Part shown: piece after piece, positions 13,501 through 26,440 of the stretch
Layout of the letters: every line of letters begins with the position of its first letter
How positions within the stretch are numbered: the first letter of the stretch is position 1
Assembly (NCBI GenBank): GCA_964036155.1
Contig: OZ038422.1
Location: 80,809,201-80,873,200 of the forward strand
Origin: Diploscapter coronatus
Lineage: Eukaryota; Nematoda; Chromadorea; Rhabditida; Rhabditidae
Reading direction: 5' to 3'
Length of the DNA: 64,000 nt
Notes under the pieces: generated by a model
Seen by the model: the letters and a program-made list of their open reading frames with translations, nothing else
Database searches by the model: none
What the model was told of the DNA's origin: nothing
Program-made: the position numbers and the translations under genes

Positions 13501-16500
13501 TATCCTCTCTGGCTCACGCTTTGCAATTCCAATTGATCCGGCCAAGGCAGATGACTGCTGTTGCTCCAGGGCTCGTAGCTGCTGCTGCTCATTCAAATAT
13601 GCACTCATCAGTCTTTCCTGTATATTCATCTGACTCTCCATATTCGGATTCGAAGACGGGGCTACAAGAATATTGTATGCTGGTTTCCATGACTCTCAAA
13701 GATCTTACTGTTCGATGGTTTGATCTGCATAGCAACATTGGCACTTGCAGTTGGATGAAAGGCGTGTCCCGAAGCTACAACTTGCTGACTCTGCTGTTGG
13801 TGCTGAAGAGCTTGAGCTTGTTGAGCTACGCTCTGATGTTGTTGCAGTGTTTGTTGCTGTTGTTGCAAAGCCTAAAATTTGAATTGGTGGTTTCTTAGCC
13901 ATTTTTCTTCATACTTGTAAGAACGTCTGTTGTTGCTGCTGTTGCAGAAGCTGGTTGTAGTACATGAGTGTCGCATTATTTGGATTCAATGATGCCAGGA
14001 GCGGATTCAGCTGATTCACTCCCTGAAGCAGTATTATTAGAATTTAGGAGTTGTCAAAATAATCTGTAGATTTACAAGTCCATAGTATGGACATTTGAAA
14101 GTATTTTTTCTTAAATAATTTTATGCTCGAGTTCCTTATTTTTCTGAAAATATATGAGGATTAAGAGCATTCATTTACAAACAAAATTCGGAAGATATCT
14201 TTATCTGCGTATTGTAACAAGATTTACTCTCCTAAAGACGAAAAGTTACCATATATAATCGTCTTTTCCTTGAAAAATGAGAATTCATGTGTTAGCGATC
14301 ACAACTATTATCCTTTCTGTTCATTATCAAAATATTTTCATCAACCGCAAAGCAACTTGAATACCTGCATAGGCAGCATCTGAGCCAGCAATTGCGTCTG
14401 CAAGAGGTTCGCGACGAGGGGGTTCTGGAGTGCAGCTGGAGCGACGGAAGGCGCGGGTGTGGGTTGTTGAGGAACTGGAGTCGGTGCTGCCGAAGCTGAG
14501 CTGCCTGAAGAAATGCTCCATTTGATGGTGATTGAATATTGATCAGTAACCTTGTAGCAGAGCATTTGCGACCAGCTGATTGATCAGATTGATATTTCCG
14601 ATCGAGGAAGGGATGGCCTGCTGTTGCTGACTTTGCTGAGCTTGCTGCTGAATCTGATGTTGAACTAGCAGCTCCTGAAATTGCATCATCATCATCATCA
14701 TTCATTTGATTTTTATGTGTTATTTTCATCATTTCAGATGTTTGCTGTAATGTTTCTGACTATTTGCATCCATATTTTTCATCTCTGCTTCGATTTTTTC
14801 GTCGTTAGCTCTTATCATTCCTTTATCTATCCATTTTCCTTCTTCCCCACACTCTTCTTTAATTTTGTTCTTCATGATAACTTCCATAAAAGAACTGCAG
14901 TGATTTGTCATCTAAACGTAGAGAAAAATCAAATTGAGAGGCAAACGAGAAGAAAAATGCTGAAGAAGTGTACACAGAAATGTGAGAACGATAGAGATAG
15001 AAATTTTAGAGAAAGATAGTGCGCTGAAAATGAAACATCATACTGTGCTGGCAAAGCGAAGAATTAGAGATCATGGGAAAGTTAGAGAAAAGAAAGAAAG
15101 AAGTTTGAACTTAGAAAGTGTTGTGTTGTGCTGTCTGGCGTCGGTCAGGGTCTGCAGTCTCACTAATCATCCTCTCGCTCTTTTCCTCTCGTTCCCGCTC
15201 TCTCTCAACTTTCAACCATTTCGCCCTTTTTTATCTCTGATTCACATGCTATTTCCACATTGTTTGCTTCTTACTTTCAGATGAAAATTTGTAGTAGTCA
15301 TTTCTCTTTTCCTTGTAAGTAACTCGCTTCCACTTTTGGTGGAAAATTTAGCCAATTGGTCTTTGAAAAACAGAAAAACGAATTACGATTACGAGTAGAA
15401 TTGCAGAGTCAAGAGAATACGCTGGTAGAATTAGGAGAGTGTAGCTTTGTCGAATTCGACGCAGCTGTGAAAACAGATCGACTCACATACGATATTTTGA
15501 CTCGTGAACTGTAATGCTCGAAATTATACTGCTACATTCCGAGGATATTAGTGGTCCAAATAGTCTTATTTTACGCGAATTTAACACTAATGACAATACG
15601 ATGTCAATGCAGTAAAAATTTTCAGATCACAGCTACAGTATACAAGATACGTAATCTTTGTCAGGAAAATTATATTAAAGAAAGTCTGATCTTTCATGAC
15701 TTTGAACTGTTTTGTCAAATTTGTTTACATTTATACCCTTTGGCTGGGAAATTGGCAATCCGATCGAAATGCACTATTTTCTGATCACGATGTTTCATTA
15801 TTTGTTCCTAATAATCAGTTGTGCTCTCCAACATGTTTTACTTGCTGTTAGTGGCATGTCTGCGCTCTTCCCGACAGCTCGCAAAGCTCTGTCCCCAAAA
15901 CGCCTTTTTTCTCAAATTGATTCTCATTCGAATGGAATGCACCAGAGCGAAACACGCAGAGAACAGCAAAGAAGTAGGGGAAGGAGAAATGGAAGAGAAG
16001 CAGAGAGGCAGAAATATGAGAAAGCGAGAGAGTAGCAGAGAAGGAGAGGAAAAAAGTGCGGAAAGAAATAGGGCACATAAAAATGAGAAGGAACGAAAAA
16101 TAGAGTGAGAAATTGGAAAAGAAACCGAGACATCGGAGACTATGGGAAAGTGATAGAGAGAAAGAAGAAAGGAGTGTGAGAGAAAAGGCCGATAGCAGAA
16201 ACGAGGAAGAGGGGGAGAAGAGGGTTTTGCCTGCCCTGCCCACATGTTTTTCTTGCCTGCTTCCTGCTCTCCTCCATCCACACGCTATCTCGCTAGCTGT
16301 TCTCTGTTTCCTCATTTATCGCCATTTTCTGTGTCTCGTCTTCTCTCTCTCTCTCTCTCTCTATGTCTGTCTGTCGGTCTGTCTTTTTCTCATTCGATCG
16401 CATGACGACGCGGTCGTGGTGTCAGAAAAATGAAGCCGCCCTGGTCTGCGCCTGCAGGGAATGCAGAGAAGGAGACAGCACAAAGAGTGTGGGAATGTGA

Positions 16501-17884
16501 GAGGGCAGAGGGGAAACAGTTAAGGAAATAGACAGCAATGTGTGAAGAGATCGCAGAGAAAACAGCTAGGGAACTTTGGCCTTCTGCCAGAGTGCAGGGC
16601 TGCGTTGCTGCAGCGAAGAAGATAGAGGCAAAATGACAGTTCCCAGATGGGATGAGGGAAATGTGTTAGAGAGATTGGAAAGGTTGGAGAGAGGAAGTGG
16701 TAAGGAAGGAAATACAACGGAGCAGAGAATTAGAACATCAACTATCGATTAGGCTGAAATCTTGAATGAAAATCACATGCGTGGAATGCTTTGTTGTTTA
16801 CAATATTCTTAGAGAATCATAGCTAAATTTTAAAAGATATTTTTCAGCAATCATTCTTTACTTGACAGGAATATTCCTTACAGAAAGCTTTCCATCACAC
16901 AATTTTCTTGTTGTTCGTTTTGCATGTAGAACAAATTATCCGAAAGTTTTATATTCTAACGTTCCCATACGCAATGATAAGTTTATTTCTGCACTCATAT
17001 TCTTAGATTTCCCACTTTACAAATGCTGGCAAGTTGATAAGATTGAAAATAGCTGCGAAGAAGCAAATTGCAGATTGAAATAGTGCAATGGAGATGAGTT
17101 GGTTGCCTGGCAATGGAAGAGGAAAATGAGCGAAACTCTCTGAGACGAGCGAGCAAAAACTGCTGTACTTCCTTGATTTCTTGATAACATTTTTGTATTA
17201 TCTCTGCAGACTATTCTATAGATGGAATGCTGCTAAAGTTGAATGAAAAGAATAGTTTGATTCTGGGTTTGTACTTATTGCAAAAATAATGACTAAGACT
17301 TCATTATTGAGAAGTGGTTTTCAACGTGAGAAAGAAGGTTGCAATTGTCAATTTTCCCAGCCTTATCCTCTCATTCTAGATTCGGAGAAATTTTCTCCAC
17401 CTTCAGCAGGGAAAATGCACGTCAACTAATGAAGCACACAGCCATAATGTCGCTGTTAATGATTTCTGCCACGAAATTCGGAAATGCGCATTTCTGTGCC
17501 TTTGAAATTTATTCACTGTACTGAAGAATCAAAGAAGAGAAAGAAAAAATAGGTAGTGGGGAAGGAATCCAAAATCGATACGAATTAAGATGCAGTGAGG
17601 TTCACATGATATATTTTCAGAAGGATATTAACTATTATTTTCCTAGAACAGACGGAGACATCATAAATTCTCGCTTCTTACGTAGTAAACCGCATTTTCG
17701 TCGTAAAAATTAATAAGGATATAGAAGAGCTTACTAGGAGCTGGGGATTGGATCCGCCAAGGGAGTTGAGATAAGCCAGGGAATTAGCACCGGCAGAGCT
17801 GCCTGCTGCAGAGGGCTGTCCTCCAGACAGATCGTTCGAAGGCGGCAGGCCTCCGCTCCCTCCGCCTCCCGACACAAATGCCAT
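4568..17884 (-). CDS. sma-9: Schnurri / SMA-9 family zinc-finger transcription cofactor
   Basis: Schnurri proteins are nuclear cofactors of BMP-activated Smads; SMA-9 is the nematode member. A 32-exon model from the ATG at 17884 to the stop at 4568 sums to 5,487 nt (1,828 residues). The first about 400 residues are Gln/Ser/Ala-rich. A lone CCHC finger ([21 protein letters not shown] spacing) lies near residue 450. The hallmark ZAS finger pair is at about 930-1000 (8852-8352): [19 protein letters not shown], then [20 protein letters not shown] and an acidic tail. Two fingers follow near 1240-1295 (7200-7050), one [12 protein letters not shown] finger near 1345-1370 with the family sequence SKTHVMKLE, two near 1655-1700 (5770-5270), and a last C2H2 finger in the final exon (4750-4568). 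Several fingers are cut by short introns (HIK|SHTD, HLR|SKTH, LELQ|VHIH). Exon ends: 17884-17735, 14674-14551, 14504-14365, 14022-13915, 13871-13709, 13661-13468, 13166-12969, 12677-12602, 12138-11934, 11888-11624, 11574-11489, 11029-10882, 10834-10634, 10587-10478, 10183-10075, 10021-9857, 9577-9491, 9445-9363, 9318-9150, 8852-8755, 8692-8352, 8305-8144, 7557-7049, 7004-6847, 6800-6658, 6616-6435, 6388-6264, 6215-5738, 5399-5261, 5205-5097, 5046-4968, 4750-4568. A non-coding upstream exon ending in CCAAAG near 17929 is possible. Confidence 0.9.
12442..12529. repeat. Short inverted repeat in a Schnurri-gene intron
   Basis: The left arm at 12442-12464 reads GATTCATcATAAATTATGCAACG. It is complemented by the right arm at 12510-12529 (TGTTGCATAATTTATGAATC) with about 45 bases between them. 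It lies in the intron between exons 8 and 9 of the minus-strand Schnurri-like gene. It could be a small foldback element or a transcript hairpin. Nothing in it is coding. Confidence 0.6.
14675..17734 (-). other. First coding intron of the Schnurri-like gene
   Basis: This 3.06 kb intron separates the glycine-rich first coding exon from the Gln-rich second one. The donor is CTA|GTAAGC and the acceptor TTTCAG|GAG, joining PQLL to ELLVQHQ in frame. The plus strand is strongly GA-rich at 15.95-16.24 and 16.45-16.72 kb, so the transcript is CU-rich there. A (TC)n run lies at 16341-16362, followed by TGTC repeats. Long open frames on both strands in these blocks are low-complexity artefacts. An internal promoter for a shorter isoform cannot be excluded. 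Confidence 0.6.
16341..16385. repeat. (TC)n microsatellite followed by TGTC repeats
   Basis: About eleven TC units at 16341-16362 are followed by TGTC/GGTC units. The tract is inside the large first intron of the Schnurri-like gene. Confidence 0.8.
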
Positions 17885-20800
17885 CTGCAATTAGCGCTAA
17901 TTGCATCAATAAGCACTATGAATGTACCTTTGGCAATAACTGTTCAGCCGCTTATCGCTTTGTGATTAGGTTTGAGTTCCCAACAATTTGTCAATGGGAA
18001 TGTTGACCTGAAACGATCCAATTATGAGAACATCGATATGAAAAGAGTGAATGAAGTGATTAATCGACGAAACGAGATGAAAAATGCATAATTCCACGAC
18101 ATAATGATAGGAGATTGTGTAATTTAGTTACAAATAAATGGAATCTTAAACATCAACATGAAAAAATTTGGATAAACAAGTACGGGTGGTGATTTTTATC
18201 AGGATAATGAGCGTTGTTCAAAATGTAGATTTTTGATTAACATAAAATAGATAAGTTATTTTCATATGATTTCTACATTATAGTGCGACTGAAATGAAAT
18301 GCATTATTTTGTACGTTAATATAGCGCAAGTGCGCAATTTTATAGAAATAGCTTTAGCACAAAATATGAAGACAAAAAATTAGAACGTTTAAAAATAATG
18401 AACCATTAAAATTATTCTTTGGTACTGTGAAATAAGATTATGAAACATACATTATTTTTGTTAATTTTTAAACTCAATTCCGAGTGTTTCAATCATAATG
18501 TAAATAGACAACTGCGCTGATTTTCTGGCTTATTTCAAAAATCTCGAATAGAGTGAAGTCTCTAATAATAGATTTGTTGAAAACAAGAGCATTGATAATA
18601 TATATGGAGGGAGGAGGAATGAGGAATGCGAGAAAAGGTAAAACCTCCAGGGAAATTGAATGTGATGAAAACACAACGAGAGAGGGCATGGTGATGCATT
18701 ATTATTGCATGGTAAAGTTAAAATCAAAAATACAAATGAGGAGAAATAAAGAAAAAGAAAAGTGCATAGAACATTACGCATGAAGAGAAAAGAGAAATAG
18801 AGAAGGGGCACTTACAAATGCAACGCAAATATGGAAAGAGAAAGAAATGCATCCGTATAATGAATCGAGGGAATGATACCCATTTTTCTTTCACGCCTAT
18901 AGAAATTGTTAATCTTCAAACAAATACTGTTCTAGAATCCAATTTACTCTTCTCATTCATGCATTCATTCTCCACTATCTATTCACTTTTTCTTGAGCTC
19001 TTATCAGTTTTCTCGACTTCTGTCGATTCCAAATGATGAAAGTACACGAAGCGAAAAAATTCTCTGATAACCCTGAACTGCAGGCTTGCGCTGCTAATTG
19101 CTCACTATCAGGGCTGTTTCATAAACCTTTCCGCTCTTTTTTTCTTTCTTCTTCCGTCTCTCTGTCATCTTTCACTCTCTCCGTTCAAAATATCTGCGAT
19201 GTGAGAGATAGTTGCGTTGTGCACTCGTGAAATTTGGTCTTGGCGACGGCCTCGAAAATTCAGAGATGAGAGGAAAAATGAGAGAAAAAAGGAGAACAGA
19301 GAAATAGTGGAGAGAAAGAAAAGAGGAACGAATCGAGAGACGCAGATTTATAGTCATAAAGGCACGTCAACGCTCTCACTCTCTCTGTCTGACTGTCTTT
19401 CTCAGACTTTCTATCTCTAAATGTCTCTTCTTCGTACATTCTGCTGATGCTGATAGATCTAGATAAGAGGTAAAATGCGGACAAAAGAAAGAAAGAGAGA
19501 GAAAGAGAAATGGACCTGGATTAGGAGGATGAGGATAGAAATTGAAGCTTGAAAAACAAAGTGCGCTGCTGCACCTTGATCGACATAGTGAAGCGCGAGA
19601 TTAACTTAACCAGGGATTATTGCAAAGAAGCAGCGAAGAAGTGAATATCGAATAAGATATTCATGACAAAGACACACTTTGGATGATTAATGAGGCGATT
19701 GATTGAATCCACTCCCACATTAATTAAATCGCAAATCAAAATACTACTATCTACCAAGAATAAATTCCTGTACATGAATGAACAAAAATAGGTCGAGTTT
19801 AGATCAAAGTATGATAGACAACCGCTAAATCGCTCCTAATATGTATTACATAGCAGATGAAAAGCGGATACAGATCAATGAAGATTAAATTACAGCGAAA
19901 GACTATGAGGTAAATACGAAATGTCGACAAATCATTCGAGTAAAACCATAAGTGCGATGACGAGTCGGACAAGTTATCGATGCAAAAAATGAATTGAAAC
20001 ATTCTAAATACTCGCTATTATGCACTGCCATGGTGATTATTTTGCTCGCCACGAAATTCAAAGTTTATCGAGTAGAAGCAGGCAAGCAGAGAAGCAGCAG
20101 AGGCAGAGAGATCGAATGAGAAATAGAAAAGTTAGAAAGTGGGGGAGAATGGAGGGTAGAGAGATACAGACAAAGAGAACGAAACGAAAATATAGCGAAG
20201 AGAATTTGAAATGAGAAAAGTGAGAGAGCGCGAGAGAAAGCTAGGCAGGAATTGAGAAGGAATAGCGCTGCACGAGAAGAGACACAGACAGGCAAACGCT
20301 TATGCGTAGTGAAACTGAGAGAGCATTTCCTCTGAAGAGGGATAGAGGCATAGCAAGGAAAATGTTAGAGAGCGATAAAAACTAGAGAGACCGAAAGGAG
20401 ACAGGGAAAAGTAAGGGAGCGTAACTGAGGGAGAGGGGAAAAGAATAGGCGCGAGGCCCTCTCCTTTAGCCTGTGAGAACAGCAAGATAGCAGGAAAAGA
20501 TAGAAGTGAAAGAAAAGAAATAGAGAGGGCGGCATAGAGATGGAAGAGAGAAGTGAGAAATAGACGGCTCCAATCGAAATAGAAGAGAGGAAAGAGGAAT
20601 GACGTAGTCTGAGAGAGAGAGCGGTGAAAGAGTGAGAAAGTGGAAGAGGAGAGTGAAAGATAGAGGTCGGGAGGCAGTATTCTGGCAGCGCATTGCTAGG
20701 CTCGGCCTGAGACTAGGACTGCTGATAGGCATACATAAGACATCAGATAGTCCAGTGATTTTTGAGATAAAGGAACCTAGGCGGAGTACTGTGGACTATA

Positions 20801-22690
20801 GACTAAATCTAAATCTGAGCGGTCAAATATTACAAGTTACTAGTAAACATAAATGGTGTGCGAAAACTGAATAGGATTTGCTACGTATAAATTGCATGAA
20901 AAATAGATGCAAAATATGAATACAAGTTTGCCCGAGGAGTAGAAATTTACGACTTTTGGAGAATAAATAGGTCAAATTTCGAGAATTAATTTACCATCGT
21001 AATAAATTTGAAATATCGTAGCCGTAAACCAACTAAAGTAATTTATTACTGCTCATTTATGGTTTCTTCAAACTCAAAATTTAATTTTCATCATACATAC
21101 ACATGAACTCGATGTGAAAATTCCCACGAACGAGTGCTTTCTTATCAAGGCGCATTTTTAAAATTCAAGATTATCACAACATCTAAATTTGATCCCACCT
21201 AGCGAAAAGAAATCTCTAAATTAAAGTAGGAGTAAACCTGGACACTGATTTGAAATTGAATTAAACACTGAAAATAGCTGCATCCATAGATGGAAAATCT
21301 AACGTACAAGAGTCTGAAGAGAAAAAGTAAGAGCGAGAGAAAATGAGAGAGTCGAAGAAAAATAGATTGAGATAGTGTGTGGGAAAAGGGTCGAGTTAGA
21401 GAAAAAGACGAAGAAGACTAGAGTTGGTGGTTTAGATGAAAATAGCACTGCAATTGAAGAGATAGAGAGGAGAAGGAAAGAGTGAACCCCACAGACGATA
21501 AAAGATAGACTTAGAGGGAGCGGAAAAGAGAAAGACGTTTTAGAGAACAGCCAGAGAGGACAGAGAAATTGAGAGTGAAGAGAATGAAAGAAGTTAAGAA
21601 AACAAGAGAGAACAGCCATATTAATGCAGGCAAAGAAAAGAAACGGAATAAAGGAGAAAATGGAATGGGTCTCGGGTACTGAAATGAGATTTAGGGAAAT
21701 GTAATATCAGGTAGATAAGCTCATCAACTTGATAAAGGAAGTATAAGTTGTAGTTGTTACTTCTTTCGCCGAAGCTAAATGATATAGTTTATTTGGCAAA
21801 ATTATTAAAGAGTTTTTCCTAAATTTCAAATGGTCTAAAATAGCATAGTTTGGGCTGAAAATATGGAATGATACTGTCTTAGGATTCATCAAATCAACAA
21901 AAAATTATTTAATTTATAAAATTTTGTCGCAGTTACTTCATACAATTTGATCTGTAACTTTGGTAAAAGGAAGAAATGGCGGCTAAAATTTATACCCCTA
22001 AACTCAGTTCGATAAGGTCTTTCATATAATACAGAATTTGATAAAAGTTAAAGGCGACTGTTGGAAACGTTTCCTCAAAGATAGGGAGCGTCAGAGATAA
22101 ATACAAGATGCAATAGACGTGGAAAAGGGGGACTGAAATCGGAAGAAATAGCATTCGAATGAGAAATATGCTGACAGTCAGCTAGGAGAAGAAAAAATAG
22201 AGGAGAGGGGGGCTGGGTCTCCGCGAAAGGAGAGGCAGAGAGTGCAATGAATTTGGAAAAGATGGAGAAATAATGAAGAGATTGGGCATAACTGAGACAT
22301 AAAGACGGAATAAAAATGGAAATACGAGTGAGAAAGGATGCGAGAGATGGAAAGGGGGAGAAAAAGATCGCAGCGGTCATTGAAGCATAGGGGGAGAAAA
22401 TAGAAAAAAAAATGAGAGAATTTGAATCAATACTGAAACAAATACACATGACAAAAGGCGAGAAGGCGAAGACACAACAGATCAGGAGAATTGCCTCCTT
22501 ACTCGAAATGACATCAACACAAAACATACTCACCTCGCATTAGTATTACGAAACCAACACTTTTTATGGACACTCATCAGTAGTAGATGTTGGAGAGAAT
22601 GGTCACACAAAGTTGATAAATAAATTACGCTATCGACTAATGAACTGCAAAATTTTCATTTATGAACTAATTTAATTAGAATAATTGAAA
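17885..22690. other. Upstream region of the Schnurri-like gene, purine-rich blocks, no gene seen
   Basis: This region of about 4.8 kb lies upstream of the Schnurri-like start codon. The plus strand has GA-rich blocks at about 18.6-18.85, 19.2-19.35, 20.06-20.7, 21.3-21.68 and 22.1-22.46 kb, which would be CU-rich in the minus-strand sense. No domain, signal peptide or run of plausible exons was found. It may contain the promoter, 5' UTR exons and enhancers of the downstream gene. Open frames here are repetitive Arg/Glu/Lys or Leu/Ser/Phe strings and are not believed. Confidence 0.5.
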
Positions 22691-22698
22691 TAAATTAT

Positions 22699-23560
22699 TA
22701 GGTTGGTGCATATGTTTTCGGAACAATTTTTAATCTTTTGCTGACTCTATGCAATGAAATAGCGAAACTTCTTTGGAACATTAAAGAGAGAGAGAGACTA
22801 GAGCATATAATTAGCAAAATATCTTTTATCATTCTTTGAATTATGGCATTGACTTTTATGGCGAGCGATGTAACATGTAGCACTCTGAAAAATGACCAAA
22901 ATTGGAAATCTCGAACCACAAAAAATTACGGAGTTCAAGCAAAATCAGTTCGAGTCCATAATTTTGCACTGATGGTATCACATTATCAGAATAAAATTGA
23001 TACCGAATATGAGGTTAAATGTACGCGATATCGGATGATTACTTCACTTACTCAAAAATAGAATATATTTGACTTAGCTTTCCCCTATCCCTCAAAGGGT
23101 AATGTAAGAGCGGTCAAATTCTCGGATTATGAATGTATGAGAATCAACGATATTCATCATCAAGATATTATCGCTAGAGGTATCACTTTTGAAAAAATCG
23201 AAATTAAAAAAAAAACGTATGCGAAAACCGGAAAGAAATTATGAATCACACAGCATTAAGTAAAGTAGAAAAAGTAATTCCGAATTTATCATTATTTTTT
23301 CGAAGATAATCCTGAAACATCAAGACTAGCAATTGAATAATCATACGATTTGTGTCCTCAAGATCTATACATATTGTTTGCGTTGATCATTTGAATATTT
23401 TATGACATAAAAATCCCGACATAGTCGGCTAAGGCTAGGTCAAGATAACTTTTTCGGCAACATTTGGTCAAATATCTCTACTTTAGAACAGTTCGTACTC
23501 CAGAGATTAGGAACATTTATTCTACTAGATTTTCATATCGACGTGTGCCTGTTCAATTTA
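22699..23560 (+). mobile_element. Decayed mariner (Tc1/mariner) relic
   Basis: At 22699 the sequence TTAGGTTGGTGCATATGTTT matches the start of typical mariner terminal inverted repeats. About 450 bases on, at 23154, HHQDIIARGITF resembles the transposase motif HQDNARPH. At 23343, SYDLCPQDLYILFALI resembles SPDLAPSDYHLF, the third catalytic Asp region. The frame between them is full of stops, the spacing of the two motifs is about twice the usual, and no right-hand repeat (CCAACCTAA) is visible. The right boundary given is approximate. The copy is dead and probably old. It sits between the 3' end of the sugar transporter and the upstream region of the Schnurri-like gene. Confidence 0.55.
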
Positions 23561-23635
23561 CTTTTTGAAACTTTCTAAAAATCAACATAAAATCAAATTT
23601 GAGATCATCACAATTGCAAACTAATTATCAAAAAT

Positions 23636-26151
23636 CTAACTATTATCTCGTGCATGAGATTCTTGTTCGAGAACACTCATTCTTATGGTATTTCTCTTGG
23701 CTCCAGAAGTCAAATCCCGAATGATGTCAACGATTTCACGATTTCTTGTCTCCGGCAGTTGAAAAAACAGAATGATTATGATTGCGACTGGCGGCAGGAC
23801 GAATAGAGGAATCAGGACTAAGGCACCTAAAATAGAATAGCCGAATTGATTCTATGATTCAGGTTCGTATGAAATTCCGATTTTATGCTAAAAATTTCCG
23901 ATTTTGATTTATTTTGCAATTTACTCGTTTTGGAACAGAGTTGCACAAAATGTTGATTTAAAAACTTTCAAAGTCGAAATTGGTTTCGAAATTTGTGCAC
24001 CTATGTTTTGGAAGTTCTTGAAACTAATAAAAAGTAGATTTCATACCAAATGCAGAATAGAGTGGAAGCGTGACGAAACAGAAAATGAGAGCAGTCAGCT
24101 GGTTGATGCACAGACTTAGAGAGACTGCCGCAGCACGAACATCTAACGGTACAAGTTCAGCTGGAAAGAAAATGCTTGAATTTGAGTTATTCTGGAATTT
24201 ACCTGTGAGAAACCACGCAATCGGACCTAATGCTATGCTGAATGAATGGAATACACTATTGTGATGGTTGAACAAGAATACCTGTAGCTCAGTCCCCAAA
24301 CAATCAGTGCTATGATACAACCATATTTTAATGGATCCCAGAGGTATTGGAAATGCGCAAATAGTGAGAAGAAAAGCACGGAAGAAACATTAACAACGGC
24401 TGTGGAGAGTAGAAGAAAACGGCGAGGCAGACTTTCCACGATGAACATTCCAAGCAGAGTTGAGAAGGAACTGTAAAAATAAATACCAAAATTCTTATCG
24501 AGGAAGAAGTTCATTGTTATCAGGACCGAATACTTCTATGCGTTTTTTAAAAATTTATTTTGTCACGAAAAAGTGGATCTAATTATTCTAGGTGATCCGA
24601 AGAATGTTTGATATTAATATCTCAATTATAAAACGAAGTCCATAACAAGCACGATATATCAAAATTCCTAATGTAAAAGTTTAAAAAAAAAATTACCTTA
24701 CGAACAACATCACATTCGACATCAATTCTGCAGTTTCATTCGAAATATTGGCTCGGGTCAGAAATTCAGTTGAATAGTAGAGCATCGGCCATAAAGATAG
24801 AGTAACATGTAGCGTCATTACTCCTCAACTCAGAGAAATATTATTTGAAAATCATTTTCAGTTATCGCTACCTAATATAAATCCTTTCAGATATCCCCGA
24901 TTTGTGAGTAATTCTTTCAAGGAGCTCTTCTTGACTTCCGAATTTTTCTTGACCTTATTTTCCTCTTCGATTTTGCTGATTGCATAGTCAAGCGATTCAT
25001 TTTCTAAAACGAATAATTTCAGAAAAATATTCTAGAAAACATCTTACCAAGTCTTTGGTAGAACTTCAGTGATTTTCGTGATGCTTCGACATTGTTTTTG
25101 CATAGAAGTAAAAACTTTGGCGATTCGTGATAGAAGAGGACCACAATGATTGAACAGAAGATGATCAAACATGGAAAGCTAAATCGTTTGATAGGAAAAA
25201 CGATTCGGTACGATGAGTTGTGAAGTTACGTTAGAAGGGCAAACAGATTCTGACCCCAGAAAGATTTCATTCCTGCGATGCCACCTGCGAGATTCATGAC
25301 AACGAAGGACATCTCGGCGTTGAAAGACATTACTCCTCGAATTGATGGCGGGCTACTTTCCTAAATGCTATTTGTTCGATACTCTTTCGGAATTGTTCAA
25401 ATGTTTAGCGATAGAATTTTTCTCGTTTTAAATGAAAACCTTAGTCTCAAAATATTTCCACATCAACTTGAATGCCTTGTAAAGTTTGGACAAAATTTAG
25501 CGAACCCTGATTTGGAGTTTCATTATCCACTGAAACTCGGAACTACAATACCAACCTGTAAGAGTAGAATCAGACTGTTCATCGAGATCGCAGCACTGAC
25601 AGCGAAGAGGAAACGATAAGCGAAAAAGAGCAAAGGCAGCGCGAAATGGAAGGAAGCTACGGAGACGAAGGCTGATAAGAGGTTGAGGGAATTACCCAAC
25701 AGTAGACAGGCTGATTTATTTTGTATAAATTAGAATAAATCGGTAATATCGATACATTTTCTTCCAATTTTATCGGCAATCGGAACGGTTAAAAGGCTTC
25801 CAGCTGCGAATCCAATGAAATACACATTCAAAATGGCTGACCTGACAAACACATATTGATCGTTGATAAAATGATTGATATAATGCGAGAAATTGATTGA
25901 TATTCTATGGAAATAATAATTACCAGATCCAATTATATTCGTTTTCCGATAAGGTGTTTGGAGGTGAAAATGACTCGTTCAGAAAATCTCTAAATCCTGA
26001 TATGGCCGTATTTGGAAATGCATTTGAATAACCCATCTGAATTATCAATGAGAAAATATAAACAAATGAATAAAAATGTTACCTGGAAAATCGATAGGAA
26101 CGCTAATAAGACTCCGAGAAGGATAAGCCGAATTTTAGCAAATTTGCTCAT
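23636..26151 (-). CDS. SLC2-family facilitative sugar transporter (MFS)
   Basis: SLC2/GLUT proteins carry hexoses or related solutes across membranes by facilitated diffusion through 12 membrane spans. A 12-exon model gives about 490 residues, the usual length. Visible family marks, in order: GYSNAFPNTA after span 1; ADKIGRK in the loop after span 2; a YHESPKFLL motif ending the first half (family PESPRFLL); a charged central loop (EEENKVKKNSEVKKSS); ESLPRRFLLL; GPIAWFLTAELVP in span 10 (family GPxPxxW); and the LPETRNREIVDI motif after span 12. Exon ends: 26151-26083, 26036-25924, 25841-25756, 25710-25556, 25360-25230, 25178-25048, 25003-24872, 24823-24697, 24470-24283, 24237-24203 (only 35 nt), 24160-24047, 23826-23636. 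The start is the first ATG of the exon holding MSKFAKIRLILLG, where span 1 begins. A 5' UTR exon may lie in the duplicated sequence upstream. The transported substrate cannot be told. Confidence 0.88.
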
Positions 26152-26166
26152 CGCCTCCACTTCACT

Positions 26167-26440
26167 GGGTATTTTCGCTGAAATGATGCAAAATAAATCA
26201 AATGATCAAATGACATTATCAACGGAGTGATTACAGCAGACAGTGGAGGGCGGAGTAAATGGCTGCAGAGAATCGTCCATTTCCATTCCAACCATATCAG
26301 GTATTTCCGCTGAAATGATGCAAAATAAATCAAAGGATGAGAAGATGAAATGATATTATCAATGAAGTGATTACAACAAACAGTACAGGATAGAGTAAGT
26401 GGCTGCAGAGAGTTGTCCATTTCCATGTCAACCAGATCGG
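26167..26440. repeat. Tandem direct duplication upstream of the sugar transporter
   Basis: Two adjacent copies of about 132 bases each start near 26167 (GGGTATTTTCGCTGAAATGATG) and 26299 (AGGTATTTCCGCTGAAATGATG). Both contain the same landmarks in order: CAAAATAAATCAAA, a TGA-TTACA segment, GGCTGCAGAGA, and GTCCATTTCCATtcCAACCA. The copies differ at several bases and small indels. A fragment of a possible third copy begins near 26441 (GGGCATTTGCTCGAATGAATGATG). On the minus strand each copy carries the sequence TTTCAGCG, a potential splice acceptor for the exon bearing the transporter start codon. Confidence 0.75.

Noticed and set aside
15838..16315. Several overlapping open frames of 95-155 codons on both strands
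   Set aside because: They lie in a GA-rich tract and consist of Ser/Leu/Phe or Arg/Glu/Lys strings. Skewed composition removes stop codons, and there are no domains or splice support.
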